NCBI RefSeq assembly: GCF_003208175.1 | Contig: NZ_QKMR01000008.1 | Coordinates: 62,001-126,000 of the forward strand | Direction: 5' to 3' | From: Ruminiclostridium sufflavum DSM 19573 | GTDB taxonomy: Bacteria > Bacillota > Clostridia > Acetivibrionales > DSM-1351 | DNA: 64,000 bases | Part shown: positions 63,112 through 64,000 of the stretch, one piece after another | Numbering within the stretch: position 1 is the first letter of the stretch | Layout of the letters: each line of letters starts with the position of its first letter | Translations under genes and position numbers: made by a program | Notes under the pieces: generated by a model | Databases searched by the model: none | Told to the model about the DNA's origin: nothing | Seen by the model: only the letters and a program-made list of their open reading frames with translations

Positions 63112-64000
63112 CTAGTCTGCAAGCATATATTGAACGTTATCATTTTCCACCCTTCTCTGTATATTAAGGTGTTCCATATCGTTAAACATTTTTTCGCTAT
63201 TCCAGTACCATTTTAAGGAGCTGAAATAACTTTTTTCACAGTTGAAGCCATTTGCAAACTCTATGGCATCATCTAATCCTAAATATTTATTTTTATTTCT
63301 CGCTAATAAGTCTACATAATCAAATATAAGCGGATGCCTATGCGTAAACACTCCAAAATTATAGTCTCCGGTTTTATATTGATGGAATTCTGTTGTAATA
63401 AATGGAACACCATATTTGACGGAAAGCTGGTTGGTATATTTAGTTATTTCCATTCTCGCATTCTTTTCCATAACTACACGCCGGCCGCTAAAATTAAAGT
63501 ATTTGTCATAGTTTAAGGAAGGATTAATAGAGTTTATCAAACCTCTCATTTCCTTATATCTGCTCCCTATTAGATGTATAAACCCCATAAGTACATACTT
63601 AACACCACAATCCTTCGCCCTTGCTATAATTTTTTCTAGTGATTTCCCTGTATAAACAGGGATAACTGGGTTAATAAAAATTCCTGTAGATATTCCATTA
63701 TCCCTTAGCTTTTCCAAGGTTCTAAATCTCTCTTCAAACGGCTGTGTCCCTGGTTCCAATATACTCCTCAACATCTCATTTAAATAGGCTATTGAAAAAT
63801 CAACATGTACCAAATTTCTTGTAGCCATTTCTTTTAGTATATCTATATCTCTTTCAATCAACGGTGATTTTGTGAGTATCGTTGTAGGAATGCCATTTTC
63901 CAAGAATATTTCCAATACCTTTCTTGTATAACCCAGCTCTAATTCTATCGGTTGATAAGGATCCTGTATTGTTCCAAGGTGGGTAATACCGCTATAAGCC
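63112..64000 (-). CDS. SPL-family radical SAM protein (5' part beyond window)
   Basis: The C-terminal 295 residues are visible; the frame is open to the right edge (GITHLGTIQDPYQPIELELG and onward). The pattern PYQPIE, TKSPLIERDIDIL and EPGTQPFEERFRTLEKL fits radical SAM proteins of the spore photoproduct lyase-like (SplB/Rv2578c) family. The CX3CX2C iron-sulfur cluster must lie outside the window. Function unknown; being first in a run with an ABC-2 exporter and dxs, it might modify an exported metabolite. Ends 51 bases before the permease. Confidence 0.85.
   Translation of the reverse strand, partial: AYSGITHLGTIQDPYQPIELELGYTRKVLEIFLENGIPTTILTKSPLIERDIDILKEMATRNLVHVDFSIAYLNEMLRSILEPGTQPFEERFRTLEKLRDNGISTGIFINPVIPVYTGKSLEKIIARAKDCGVKYVLMGFIHLIGSRYKEMRGLINSINPSLNYDKYFNFSGRRVVMEKNARMEITKYTNQLSVKYGVPFITTEFHQYKTGDYNFGVFTHRHPLIFDYVDLLARNKNKYLGLDDAIEFANGFNCEKSYFSSLKWYWNSEKMFNDMEHLNIQRRVENDNVQYMLAD

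Overview
The window looks like the chromosome of a mesophilic cellulolytic clostridium of the Ruminiclostridium type (C. cellulolyticum, C. papyrosolvens, C. josui). This is inferred, not proven. The signs are low GC, strong GGAGG ribosome binding sites, a ctsR-mcsA-mcsB-clpC operon, a carD-yacL-ispD/ispF cluster, MEP-pathway isoprenoid genes, CsaB-type cell-wall pyruvylation and a secreted esterase carrying a type I dockerin, the mark of a cellulosome. I found no rRNA, tRNA or CRISPR array.

Layout. 1-9.6 kb: the end of a MATE transporter, an uncharacterised PEP/pyruvate-binding protein, metE, a LysR regulator, a DUF512 iron-sulfur protein and a DUF2238 membrane protein. 9.9-16 kb: GtrA, a small protein, a sugar nucleotidyltransferase-phosphomannomutase fusion, an RluA pseudouridine synthase, a secreted SH3-CAP protein, and ispF converging on ispD. 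16-25.5 kb: yacL and carD behind a long repeat leader, an HD protein, radA, a GH15 glucoamylase-like enzyme and a GT2 glycosyltransferase. 25.6-33 kb: clpC, mcsB, mcsA and ctsR (CtsR box and promoter visible), then an EF-G-like GTPase. 33.6-39.2 kb: aroF-tyrA, rex and a GT4-CsaB fusion. 39.2-46.7 kb: an ABC-F protein, a cell-wall amidase, HEAT-like and membrane proteins, a secreted GH18-LRR protein and cobT. 46.9-54.8 kb: a galactose-type ABC uptake cluster (kinase, aldolase, mglB, mglA, mglC, aldo/keto reductase) divergent from a GntR regulator, with matching operator-like sites at both promoters. 54.8-58.3 kb: an IS256-type remnant, the dockerin esterase and an intact IS256-family element. 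58.5-64 kb: two small genes, then a leftward gene run encoding a radical SAM protein (cut by the window end), a two-gene ABC-2 exporter and dxs.

The most unusual feature is a recurring RNA-like module: a short GCC...GGC hairpin directly followed by the Shine-Dalgarno GTGGAGGTTA, at a fixed distance from the ATG. It precedes mcsA (four tandem copies), carD (three clear copies plus one degenerate), the GH15 gene (two, one degenerate) and a membrane-protein gene (one). In the mcsA and carD arrays an A/U-rich spacer upstream of each hairpin carries a sequence complementary to that Shine-Dalgarno (10 of 10 pairs at mcsA), and several loci show compensatory stem changes. This suggests a translational switch family that has amplified in tandem. 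Other themes are intrinsic terminators with very long structured loops, a dispersed intergenic GTAATTGACTTT motif, and the radical SAM/ABC/dxs operon, which may belong to an undescribed export or biosynthetic system.
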